The position numbers were made by a program, and so were the translations under genes. Below the pieces are notes generated by a model. It was not told the DNA's origin and searched no databases. It saw only the letters and a program-made list of their open reading frames with translations. From Bacteroidota bacterium (lineage in GTDB: Bacteria > Bacteroidota > Bacteroidia > Chitinophagales > Saprospiraceae): a stretch of DNA of 8,099 nucleotides. The stretch spans positions 1 through 8,099 of the forward strand of contig JAKQGD010000083.1 in assembly GCA_029573365.1 (NCBI GenBank), written 5' to 3'. The first letter of the stretch is position 1; the number at the start of each line of letters is the position of its first letter. This document shows, in pieces, positions 1 through 6,015 of the stretch.

Positions 1-719
1 CGTGAGGCAGCCTTCAGGATGAGATCTGTTTCTGCTACCGTAAAAAATCCTTTGTCACAAAATACATCACAATAGTCTGCCAGGCCTTCGTCTGCCACCC
101 TGGGCAACATCTCCTCTGTCAGCAGCCTGATGTATGCTTGCCTGTTTTCGCGGAACTCAGCAGGTATGGCGTGGGCACCCAGAAAGGTGGCCTTTATAGT
201 GGCAGGGGATGTCTCTCTCAGCCGGCGTATGACCCTGAGCATCTTGATCTCGCTATCTGTGTCCAGGCCATATCCGCTTTTAATTTCTATGGCCCCTGTG
301 CCGAGAGATATAACTTCATCGAGTCTGGCTTTCGCCGAAAGGTACAGGTCGTCTTCGGAAGTGTCCCTGAGTACCCGGGCTGAATTAAGGATACCACCTC
401 CCTCCCTGGCTATCTCCTCGTATGTCAAACCCCTCAATCTGGAGACATATTCTCCTTCTCTCCCCCTGGCAAAAACGATGTGTGTATGGCTGTCACACCA
501 GGTCGGGAATACAAGCCTGCCTGAAGCATCGAGCACCGGATAACTGCCCTGAGGCACCTCTGACATAGGCCCGTAAGCTTTGATGGTACCGCTTTCTATG
601 AGGATGTAGGCATCACTCATCGTCCCGACAACAGACATAGCCGCCCCTTTTTTAAAAGGAAGCGGCCCTGACTGTATCCCATAGATGGTTTTGATATTGG
701 CTATGAGCAATGTGTTCAT
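1..719 (-). CDS. hutI: Imidazolonepropionase, N-terminal 239 residues (partial at window edge)
   Basis: HutI hydrolyses 4-imidazolone-5-propionate to N-formimino-L-glutamate, the third step of histidine degradation, in the cytosol. Translating the minus strand from the ATG at 719-717 gives 239 residues open to the window edge; the family is about 400-420 residues, so roughly the C-terminal 40% is missing. Visible hallmarks are the amidohydrolase metal motif DSHTH (residues 76-80, His78 and His80), the adjacent FARGREGEY segment, TYEEIAREGGGI (99-110), EIKSGYGL (145-152), FLGAHA (179-184) and CDVFCDKGFF (217-226). By family knowledge the remaining metal ligands lie further C-terminal, outside this window, so an intact active site cannot be confirmed. 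The gene follows the Trx-SPOR gene by 30 bp on the same strand with no promoter visible between them, so read-through is likely. No hutH, hutU or hutG is in view. Confidence 0.95.
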   Translation of the reverse strand, partial: MNTLLIANIKTIYGIQSGPLPFKKGAAMSVVGTMSDAYILIESGTIKAYGPMSEVPQGSYPVLDASGRLVFPTWCDSHTHIVFARGREGEYVSRLRGLTYEEIAREGGGILNSARVLRDTSEDDLYLSAKARLDEVISLGTGAIEIKSGYGLDTDSEIKMLRVIRRLRETSPATIKATFLGAHAIPAEFRENRQAYIRLLTEEMLPRVADEGLADYCDVFCDKGFFTVAETDLILKAAS

Positions 720-749
720 CACCTTATTTATTTTGATGGGACAGCCCGG

Positions 750-1532
750 TTATAAAACCATGCCTTCCATGTTGTAATCTGCCTTTAGCATTTCCTTAAA
801 TTTTCGGGCCGACTCTTCGTCCTGAAACTGTCCGAGTCTGACCTTGTATACTACATGGTCATCTTTCATGTCGTGAGCCACGGTTATAACATCCGTAAAA
901 AGCTGCCGCAGATTGTTGACCATGCCCTGAGCACCGTCAAAACGTTCAAAAACTCCCACTTGCACGGTATAGGTATGACCTGTGGTCTTTTCGTTATAAG
1001 CCCGGGTATATTCCTGCTGAGTGGCCTTCATGCTTGGGCTTTCGATAGACTGTGCCTGTATGGGTGCCGGCTTGGTATTGAAGTCGTGCCTAACAATGGT
1101 TTTATTGGCCGTAGTGTTGTGCGTATTTAACCATTCCACCAGTTTTCTGGGCGACATGGTAGCCTCCACCTTGTCGATAAGTTGCCCTTGCGAATTAAAA
1201 ATAAGCATCGTAGGCAAGTATTTCACCTCATAAGCTACCTTAAGATCATAGCCTGCAAATTCATCAATATTGACTTTGAGGGCTACAAAATCAGTATTCA
1301 TGATGCCAGCCACTTCTTCGTCAGCAAAAGTGGTTTTTTCCATCCACTGGCAAGGAGTGCACCAGGATGCATAAAAGTCCACAAAAATAAGCTTGCCTTC
1401 CTCTCCGGCTTTTTTTCTTGCTTCGTTGATATCAAAACTGGCAAACCTGACTTTTGTGTCGTTGTTTGCCGCTACTCCGAGACTCATAAAGAGTGCCACG
1501 GCCAGGGTCAAAAGATTACTAAAATTTTTCAT
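750..1532 (-). CDS. Exported thioredoxin-fold protein with C-terminal SPOR domain
   Basis: A 260-residue protein starting at the ATG at 1532-1530. The frame stays open to an ATG at 1619, but only the inner start puts a lysine-plus-hydrophobic signal peptide first (residues 1-22, probable cleavage after VAA). A thioredoxin-like domain covers about 28-136: KLIFVDFYASWCTPC with the redox pair Cys58 and Cys61, and the cis-proline loop at YLPTM (Pro107). A polar linker (about 140-185) leads to a SPOR domain (187-259) with the two typical half-repeats, YTVQVGVF and VYKVRLGQF. SPOR domains are known to bind peptidoglycan stripped of peptide stems, often at division sites. I infer an envelope thiol-disulfide reductase or chaperone tethered to the wall. 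The client is unknown and the neighbouring hutI gives no hint. The domain order is unusual. Confidence 0.88.
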   Translation of the reverse strand: MKNFSNLLTLAVALFMSLGVAANNDTKVRFASFDINEARKKAGEEGKLIFVDFYASWCTPCQWMEKTTFADEEVAGIMNTDFVALKVNIDEFAGYDLKVAYEVKYLPTMLIFNSQGQLIDKVEATMSPRKLVEWLNTHNTTANKTIVRHDFNTKPAPIQAQSIESPSMKATQQEYTRAYNEKTTGHTYTVQVGVFERFDGAQGMVNNLRQLFTDVITVAHDMKDDHVVYKVRLGQFQDEESARKFKEMLKADYNMEGMVL

Positions 1533-1698
1533 GGAACGGTTTCTTGTAAATGTTAATAAAATAATACCTTTTGCACCGGATTTAAACAGATGATAAAAGA
1601 CATAATATTTATTAATCAATTATAATCTGTTGTATATCTATGCATTAAACTAAAAACAATTCCTGTACCAAAAAACCGATATTGTAGAAATATATAAC

Positions 1699-1746
1699 AT
1701 ATTAAATAATTTTATAATTTGTATTTCAATATTAAACAACTTTATA
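1699..1746. repeat. Tandem 18-bp direct repeat upstream of fabH
   Basis: ATATTAAATAATTTTATA at 1699-1716 and ATATTAAACAACTTTATA at 1729-1746 match at 16 of 18 positions and lie exactly 30 bp apart, close to three helical turns. Both differences are T/C changes. That spacing would place two copies of a DNA-binding protein on one face of the helix. The surrounding sequence is very AT-rich, which raises the chance of coincidence. The binding protein, if any, is unknown. Confidence 0.45.
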
Positions 1747-1752
1747 TGCTTT

Positions 1753-1773
1753 AAATATTTTTTTAAAATATTT
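1753..1773. repeat. 9-bp A/T-only inverted repeat upstream of fabH
   Basis: AAATATTTT (1753-1761) and AAAATATTT (1765-1773) form a perfect inverted repeat around a TTT centre. It contains no G or C, so it would be a weak RNA hairpin. It looks more like an A-tract or UP-type element, or a protein site, upstream of an unmapped fabH promoter. Confidence 0.4.
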
Positions 1774-1850
1774 TGGACATAAGCATTGACGGATGTAGGA
1801 TTTTGTAAAAACCTTTATCTTCGGGGCCATTAACAAAACCAAGTTTTATA

Positions 1851-2837
1851 ATGGCCAAAGTCACCGCAGCAATTACAGGCACAGGCGGCTACGTACCCGA
1901 AGATGTCCTGTCAAACACCGACCTGGAAAAAATGGTTGACACCAATGACGAATGGATTACTACACGTACAGGAATAAAAGAAAGGAGGATCCTACGCACA
2001 CCCGGCATGGCTACCTCAGACATGGCTGTCGAAGCAGTAAAAAAGGCACTTCAGAAATCGGGGACCAGGCCAGAAGAAGTGGAAATGCTCATTTGTGCTA
2101 CTGTCACACCCGATACAACTTTTCCTGATACTGCCAATACCATCCTTCATAAATTGGGAGCTAAAAATTCATTTGGCTTCGATATCAATGCCGCCTGTTC
2201 AGGCTTCCTTTATGCTCTCACGACGGGAGCGAAATTTGTTGAGTCAGGCATGTATAAAAAGGTAGTCGTGGTGGGTGCCGACATGATGTCTTCGATCGTT
2301 GATTATACAGACAGGGCTACATGCATCATTTTTGGCGACGGTGCAGGAGCTGTTCTTCTCGAGCCTGTGACTGACGGCACCGGTCTGATAGATTCGATAC
2401 TGAGGTCAGATGGCTCGGGCCGCGAATACCTGCACATGAAAGCCGGAGGCTCTCTTAAACCCGCCTCAGCAGAAACTGTGGCCAGGCGTGAGCATTATGT
2501 CTATCAGGACGGAAAACCTGTATTTAAGGCTGCAGTAAACGGCATGGTCTCCACTGTGCAGCAACTCCTGGACCGAAACAACCTGTCAGTCGCAGATATT
2601 GCCTGGCTTGTGCCCCATCAGGCCAACATCAGGATCATCAATACCGTGGGTGAATACCTGGGATTCCCACCCGAAAAAGTCATGGTCAATATACACAAAT
2701 ACGGAAACACCACCGCGGCAACCCTGCCTCTGTGTCTGTGGGAATACCAAAACAAGCTGCATCGGGGTGACTACCTCGTGCTTACGGCTTTTGGCGGAGG
2801 TTTTACCTGGGGCAGTACCCTGCTGAAGTGGCATTGA
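1851..2837 (+). CDS. fabH: Beta-ketoacyl-ACP synthase III (FabH)
   Basis: FabH condenses an acyl-CoA primer with malonyl-ACP to give the first beta-ketoacyl-ACP of type II fatty-acid synthesis in the cytosol. The 328-residue product has the usual family length. The Cys-His-Asn triad is present: Cys116 in NAACSGF, His256 in PHQANIRI and Asn286 in KYGNTTAA. N-terminal GTGGYVP, DEWITTRTGI (33-42), the FGDGAGA loop (161-167) and the terminal GGGFTWGS (315-322) also match. The HQANIRI stretch is the known ACP-contact region. The ATG at 1851 gives a normal N-terminus; no Shine-Dalgarno sequence precedes it. In many bacteria fabH follows rpmF-plsX or sits with other fab genes; here it stands alone behind its own long leader. 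Its stop is 9 bp from the converging hydrolase gene. Confidence 0.96.
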   Translation: MAKVTAAITGTGGYVPEDVLSNTDLEKMVDTNDEWITTRTGIKERRILRTPGMATSDMAVEAVKKALQKSGTRPEEVEMLICATVTPDTTFPDTANTILHKLGAKNSFGFDINAACSGFLYALTTGAKFVESGMYKKVVVVGADMMSSIVDYTDRATCIIFGDGAGAVLLEPVTDGTGLIDSILRSDGSGREYLHMKAGGSLKPASAETVARREHYVYQDGKPVFKAAVNGMVSTVQQLLDRNNLSVADIAWLVPHQANIRIINTVGEYLGFPPEKVMVNIHKYGNTTAATLPLCLWEYQNKLHRGDYLVLTAFGGGFTWGSTLLKWH

Positions 2838-2846
2838 CGGTGTCTG

Positions 2847-3437
2847 TTACAAAATACGGTATTTCATTTCCACCCTCGAATCCTGCCAGATATTGCTAGG
2901 GCTCACATACGAATCCGTCAGTTTAAATTTGAGTCCGGCTTTATTAAAAGCATCTCTGACGAGTTCACTACAGATGTAATCTCTGTTGCGGCTCTTTTTA
3001 CCGATACGAAACAGAATCCGCATCATGATTCTTAGAATCTCCCAGTTGTCATATGGCCGGGTGAGTTCGTCAAGTCCAAAACTGATGGCTTTGTTGAGTT
3101 CATGCTGGTCCAGCGGCTTGACCAGGTCGGCGACAAACATCAGCCCTTTATATGGTTTTCTGGTGCCCTTGTAATCATGCAGATATTTTGACATAGGAAT
3201 CAGCCTTATGCCCACGTAGGGTTCTGCTTCCAGAATAAGTACCCGTCCCAGAGTTTCGTCCTTGTAAATGATGGCCACATGACTCCAGACGCTGTTTGTG
3301 AGTCGTTGTATAATGCCACTGAAAAGGTATTTTCCGGAACAAAACACCAACTGTCCGGTCCGGAGTTCGCTCCTGATGTCTTCATATTGGACCTTTTCTG
3401 CCTGCCCGAGTTGCTTTTTGGTAAGTTTTATGGCCAT
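2847..3437 (-). CDS. YiiX/YebB-type permuted papain-like cysteine hydrolase (NlpC/P60 superfamily)
   Basis: A 196-residue protein with the hallmarks of the circularly permuted NlpC/P60 (YiiX-like) group. In this group the catalytic histidine comes first and the cysteine later. Here His53 lies in VWSHVAIIY, an acidic residue follows in LILEAEPY (Glu70 or Glu72), and Cys156 lies in DYICSELV. The opening RTGQLVFCSGKYLFSGIIQRLT (26-47) and the TRPYDNWEIL segment (126-135) are also typical. Known relatives are thiol hydrolases or acyltransferases acting on peptide, amide or lipid bonds; the substrate here cannot be read from sequence. There is no signal peptide, so the protein is probably cytoplasmic or membrane-associated. 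It lies downstream of the deacetylase on the same strand and could share its transcript or use the candidate promoter in the 106-bp gap. Confidence 0.82.
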   Translation of the reverse strand: MAIKLTKKQLGQAEKVQYEDIRSELRTGQLVFCSGKYLFSGIIQRLTNSVWSHVAIIYKDETLGRVLILEAEPYVGIRLIPMSKYLHDYKGTRKPYKGLMFVADLVKPLDQHELNKAISFGLDELTRPYDNWEILRIMMRILFRIGKKSRNRDYICSELVRDAFNKAGLKFKLTDSYVSPSNIWQDSRVEMKYRIL

Positions 3438-3468
3438 ATGGCTGATGTGTGCTGCTGTGTTTAATCCT

Positions 3469-3535
3469 GTGACGGAGACAAAATTAAGACAAATGATGCC
3501 AATAAGCTAAAATAATGCAACGGGTAATCCGTCAC
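3469..3535. promoter_or_regulatory. Candidate minus-strand -7 box flanked by an 8-bp inverted repeat
   Basis: Reading the minus strand, TAATTTTG (complement of 3479-3486) matches the Bacteroidota -7 consensus TAnnTTTG and points at the YiiX-like gene. No TTG lies 19-21 bases upstream, so the promoter is incomplete. GTGACGGA (3469-3476) and its exact reverse complement TCCGTCAC (3528-3535) lie on either side, the first overlapping the expected transcription start. They could be paired operator half-sites. The outer arm also sits in a weak ACGG/CCGT hairpin (3519-3532) just after the deacetylase stop, which may be a poor terminator. I am unsure of either role. Confidence 0.3.
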
Positions 3536-3543
3536 CCCCGGTA

Positions 3544-4182
3544 TCAGGCCAGTTCGTAACTCTCTGTGAGGCACTTCAGGTTTGAAGCCGTAAAGTTATT
3601 GGTCACTAGGTGATCGAAAAATTTTGGAAGCACAAATCGAAGCTTGTCTTCTGCCTTTACGTTGTCATGAAACACGATGACCGAACCCCGCGAGTAATTG
3701 TCCACTACATTGGACAGGCATTTTTCACCGCTGATAGACTTGTCAAAATCACCGCTAAGCACATCCCACATAACGATGGTCTTATCCGTCCTGATGACAT
3801 TAGACTGGGACCTTTTTATCTTGCCATAAGGCGGTCTGAACAATGGGGACTGTACCATGATATGACAGGCCTGTACGTCGTAAAGATACGTATCGGTATC
3901 TGCCAGCCAACCGTTAAGGTGGTGGTAGGTGTGATTTCCTGCCAGGTGGCCTTCATTTAGTATCCTCTTGTAAATCATGGGATATCTTCTCACGTTTTCT
4001 CCCACACAAAAGAAAGTAGCCTTAAAGTTATATTCAGCCAGCAAATCCAGCACCCAGGGTGTCAGCCCGGGTATAGGTCCGTCGTCAAAGGTAATAAACA
4101 CCTCCTTTTCCAGAGTATCTACGCTCCAGACATAGTCTGAAAATATACTCTTTATGATCGGAGGAGTCTTGACTAAGTACAT
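3544..4182 (-). CDS. Polysaccharide deacetylase family protein (NodB homology domain)
   Basis: A 212-residue single-domain carbohydrate esterase family 4 protein. By family knowledge these metal-dependent enzymes remove N- or O-acetyl groups from chitin-like glycans, peptidoglycan or other polysaccharides. The NodB motifs appear in order: TFDDGP (31-36, Asp33 as catalytic base and Asp34 as metal ligand), GNHTYHH (82-88, metal ligands His84 and His88), FRPPYG (115-120), MWDVLSGDFD (138-147) and IVFHD (169-173, His172). All key residues are present, so it should be active. The protein starts MYLVKTPPIIKSIF with no clear signal peptide or anchor. It either works inside the cell on a precursor or leaves by a route I cannot see. 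The natural substrate is not readable from sequence. It diverges from gltX across a 150-bp gap and precedes the YiiX-like gene by 106 bp. Confidence 0.92.
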   Translation of the reverse strand: MYLVKTPPIIKSIFSDYVWSVDTLEKEVFITFDDGPIPGLTPWVLDLLAEYNFKATFFCVGENVRRYPMIYKRILNEGHLAGNHTYHHLNGWLADTDTYLYDVQACHIMVQSPLFRPPYGKIKRSQSNVIRTDKTIVMWDVLSGDFDKSISGEKCLSNVVDNYSRGSVIVFHDNVKAEDKLRFVLPKFFDHLVTNNFTASNLKCLTESYELA

Positions 4183-4187
4183 ATAAG

Positions 4188-4218
4188 TTGTTGTATTCGG
4201 CTAATAAGACTATTTTTG
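4188..4218 (+). promoter_or_regulatory. Bacteroidota-type promoter for gltX
   Basis: TTG at 4188-4190, a 20-base spacer and TATTTTTG at 4211-4218 fit the known Bacteroidota primary sigma pattern (TTG, 19-21 bases, TAnnTTTG). A second TTG (4191-4193) offers a 17-base spacer. The expected start near 4225 leaves a leader of about 108 nt before the gltX ATG at 4333. The -33 element begins only 5 bp beyond the divergent deacetylase start codon. Confidence 0.7.
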
Positions 4219-4245
4219 CAGCTTCCCGAAAGAGTCCACACTATA

Positions 4246-4281
4246 ATGTTCAAACGTGCAAAAATGAAAAATGTACCTTGA
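4246..4281 (+). other. Possible 11-codon leader ORF in the gltX 5' UTR
   Basis: Within the predicted gltX leader, ATG at 4246 opens an 11-codon frame (MFKRAKMKNVP) ending at TGA 4279-4281, 51 bp before gltX. It contains no glutamate codon, so classical attenuation by charged tRNA-Glu is unsupported, and no ribosome site is evident. It may be chance. Confidence 0.15.
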
Positions 4282-4332
4282 GTAAGCCTTTTGTTGGGAA
4301 TTTTTTAACATTTTTTTGTAAAAATACAATAC

Positions 4333-5835
4333 ATGGCCTCAGTCAGAGTGAGATTTGCCCCGAGTCCGACAGGTCCGCTTCACATCGGAGGAGTACGGAC
4401 CGCATTGTACAATTACCTGTTTGCCCGCAAGCACTCAGGTACCTTCATCCTCAGGATAGAAGACACAGATCAGGGCAGATATGTACCGGGAGCGGAGCAG
4501 TACATTATAGAGTCCCTAAGATGGTTAGGTTTGCTCCCTGATGAAGGACCGGAGTTTGATGGGCAGTATGGACCATACCGACAATCCGAACGAAAATCCA
4601 TCTACCGTGAATATGTTGACCGGCTTGTCGCCGAAGGACATGCCTATTATGCCTTCGATACACCTGACGAACTGGAAACGATGCGGCAAAACGACCCGAC
4701 CTTTAAATACGATGCCGTCACCCGTAAAAAGCTTAAAAACAGCCTTACACTCTCCACCAGCGAGTCAGACCACCTGCTAAATACCAGCGACCACGTAGCC
4801 ATACGCCTGCGTATCCCTGAAAATGAGGTCATCTCATTCAATGATGAAATAAGAGGTCATGTGTCTTTTAACAGTTCTGAGCTCGATGACAAAGTCATCC
4901 TCAAAGGCGACGGCATGCCAACTTATCACCTGGCAAACATCGTGGATGACCATCTGATGGAAATTACTCATGTGATTCGTGGTGAAGAATGGCTTTCAAG
5001 CACAGCTCATCATGTACTCATGTACCGGTTTCTGGGATGGACACCCCCTTCGTTTTCACACCTGCCCCTGATACTGAAGCCTACAGGGCAGGGCAAACTT
5101 AGCAAAAGAGACGGAGCCAGATTTGGATTTCCGGTGTTCCCTCTGTCATGGGACGGTGATCATGAGGAAGACAATTTTACCGGATTCAGAGAAGATGGCT
5201 TTTTGCCTGAAGCACTGCTCAACTTCCTCTCTCTGCTGGGGTGGAGTCCCGGAAATGACCAGGAGATGTTTACCATGGATGAACTGGTGGAAGCCTTCAG
5301 TCTGGAGAAGATTGTCAAATCAGGTGCCCGGTTTGATATCGACAAGGCTCTGTGGTTTAATCAGCAGTATATCATCCATGCTGACAACCTCAGGCTCGCT
5401 TATCTGATACAGGACAAAGCCATAGAATCAGGATACCACGTATCTGTAGAATACCTCGCTGAAGTGTGCGGACTGATGAAAGAACGGGTGCATAAGACCC
5501 ATGAAATTATCTCCTCGGCCAGATTCTTTTTTGAGGCCCCGCATGTATTTGATGTGGAATCCATGAAAAAGAAATACCGGCAAGAGCACAGAAATCATCT
5601 TGAAGCCATAGGCAATATCCTGATTAAGAACGATTCGGGCGACCCGGAAACCCTAATCAAAGACCATATAGCAGCACAAAATTTAAAAATGGGTGAGATC
5701 ATGCCGCTGTTGAGACTGAGTGTATGTGGCACCATGCAGGGACCCGATCTGATGAAGTCTGTCAGGCTCATCGGTAATGCTGAAAGTGGCAAAAGAATCC
5801 TGGATTCGCTCCCGGCATATGACAATCTGAGTTAA
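4333..5835 (+). CDS. gltX: Glutamyl-tRNA synthetase
   Basis: GluRS charges tRNA-Glu with glutamate using ATP in the cytosol. The 500-residue class I synthetase begins with the expected RVRFAPSPTGPLHIGG, holding the HIGH-like motif (His17-Gly20). The paired GTFILRIEDTD (36-46) and IRGEEWLSS (215-223) segments follow. The KMSKS counterpart is KLSKR (255-259). Right after it comes an FPVFPLSW insert (266-273) leading to the REDGFLPEALLNFL block (286-299), a form I associate with Bacteroidota. The C-terminal helical anticodon-binding region (about 330-500) is complete and ends in the usual KRILDSL-like helix. The ATG at 4333 gives the standard N-terminus; upstream sequence is AT-rich without a Shine-Dalgarno site. 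Expression probably comes from the promoter at 4188-4218 and ends at the hairpin 6 bp beyond the stop. Confidence 0.97.
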   Translation: MASVRVRFAPSPTGPLHIGGVRTALYNYLFARKHSGTFILRIEDTDQGRYVPGAEQYIIESLRWLGLLPDEGPEFDGQYGPYRQSERKSIYREYVDRLVAEGHAYYAFDTPDELETMRQNDPTFKYDAVTRKKLKNSLTLSTSESDHLLNTSDHVAIRLRIPENEVISFNDEIRGHVSFNSSELDDKVILKGDGMPTYHLANIVDDHLMEITHVIRGEEWLSSTAHHVLMYRFLGWTPPSFSHLPLILKPTGQGKLSKRDGARFGFPVFPLSWDGDHEEDNFTGFREDGFLPEALLNFLSLLGWSPGNDQEMFTMDELVEAFSLEKIVKSGARFDIDKALWFNQQYIIHADNLRLAYLIQDKAIESGYHVSVEYLAEVCGLMKERVHKTHEIISSARFFFEAPHVFDVESMKKKYRQEHRNHLEAIGNILIKNDSGDPETLIKDHIAAQNLKMGEIMPLLRLSVCGTMQGPDLMKSVRLIGNAESGKRILDSLPAYDNLS

Positions 5836-5841
5836 AAACTA

Positions 5842-5886
5842 ATGACTTAAATTGGTTTTATCACCCCATAAACTGATTTAAGTCAT
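5842..5886. terminator. Long hairpin just after gltX (probable terminator)
   Basis: ATGACTTAAAT (5842-5852) and ATTTAAGTCAT (5876-5886) are perfect reverse complements. The stem continues inward through two G-T wobbles and a G-C pair, then TTTAT/ATAAA after a one-base bulge, closing on a CACCCC loop. That makes about 19 pairs in 45 nt, starting 6 bp after the gltX stop. The sequence after it (AATTACTTATTC) is only weakly T-rich, so it may stabilise the 3' end or act as a protein site rather than terminate alone. Confidence 0.5.
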
Positions 5887-5961
5887 AATTACTTATTCAG
5901 TCCACGGGAATTTTTTAATTTAGCCGATGTTTTTGGCATAAGTCAAAAAACGATTTGTCAG

Positions 5962-5969
5962 TATTTTTG
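5962..5969 (+). promoter_or_regulatory. Candidate -7 box for the citrate synthase-gcvH operon
   Basis: TATTTTTG matches TAnnTTTG exactly and lies 46 bp before the citrate synthase ATG. The nearest upstream TTTTTG ends at 5935, giving a 26-base spacer, longer than the usual 19-21, so the -33 element is unsure. The hairpin after gltX argues that this unit needs its own promoter. Confidence 0.4.
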
Positions 5970-6015
5970 TAGTAAGAAGTATAATCAGCGATTTCATCCA
6001 ATAATCCCTTAACAA

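Larger units (their letters stand above)
1533..1850. promoter_or_regulatory. AT-rich divergent intergenic region between Trx-SPOR and fabH
   Basis: This 318-bp gap holds no ORF that looks real. It must carry the promoters of the leftward Trx-SPOR gene and the rightward fabH gene. No box matches TTG-N19..21-TAnnTTTG exactly on either strand. The nearest forward -7 candidates are TATTTTGG at 1769-1776 and TATCTTCG at 1816-1823, each with one mismatch and no well-spaced TTG. The nearest reverse candidate is TATAATTG (complement of 1617-1624), also with one mismatch. The stretch also contains the tandem repeat and the A/T inverted repeat listed separately. The promoters therefore remain unplaced. 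Confidence 0.6.

Noticed and set aside
130..543. 137-codon plus-strand frame opposite hutI
   Set aside because: It lies entirely over the hutI coding strand, whose family motifs are unambiguous, and its own translation shows no recognisable domain.
855..1593. Several plus-strand frames of 66-124 codons opposite the Trx-SPOR gene
   Set aside because: They are antisense to a gene with clear thioredoxin and SPOR motifs and overlap each other in different frames.
1533..1619. Upstream ATG at 1619 as the start of the Trx-SPOR gene
   Set aside because: The extra 29 residues would place a non-signal-like stretch before a textbook signal peptide; the ATG at 1532 gives a normal exported protein.
2852..2864. 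AAATAC-G-GTATTT palindrome just after fabH
   Set aside because: A one-base centre cannot form a proper RNA hairpin and the sequence is inside the end of the YiiX-like gene, so I do not call it a shared terminator.
3610..3960. 116-codon plus-strand frame opposite the deacetylase
   Set aside because: It is the complement of a gene with all NodB motifs in order and has no motif of its own.
5160..5825. Minus-strand frames opposite gltX
   Set aside because: They overlap the conserved GluRS reading frame and show only serine- and leucine-rich antisense composition.
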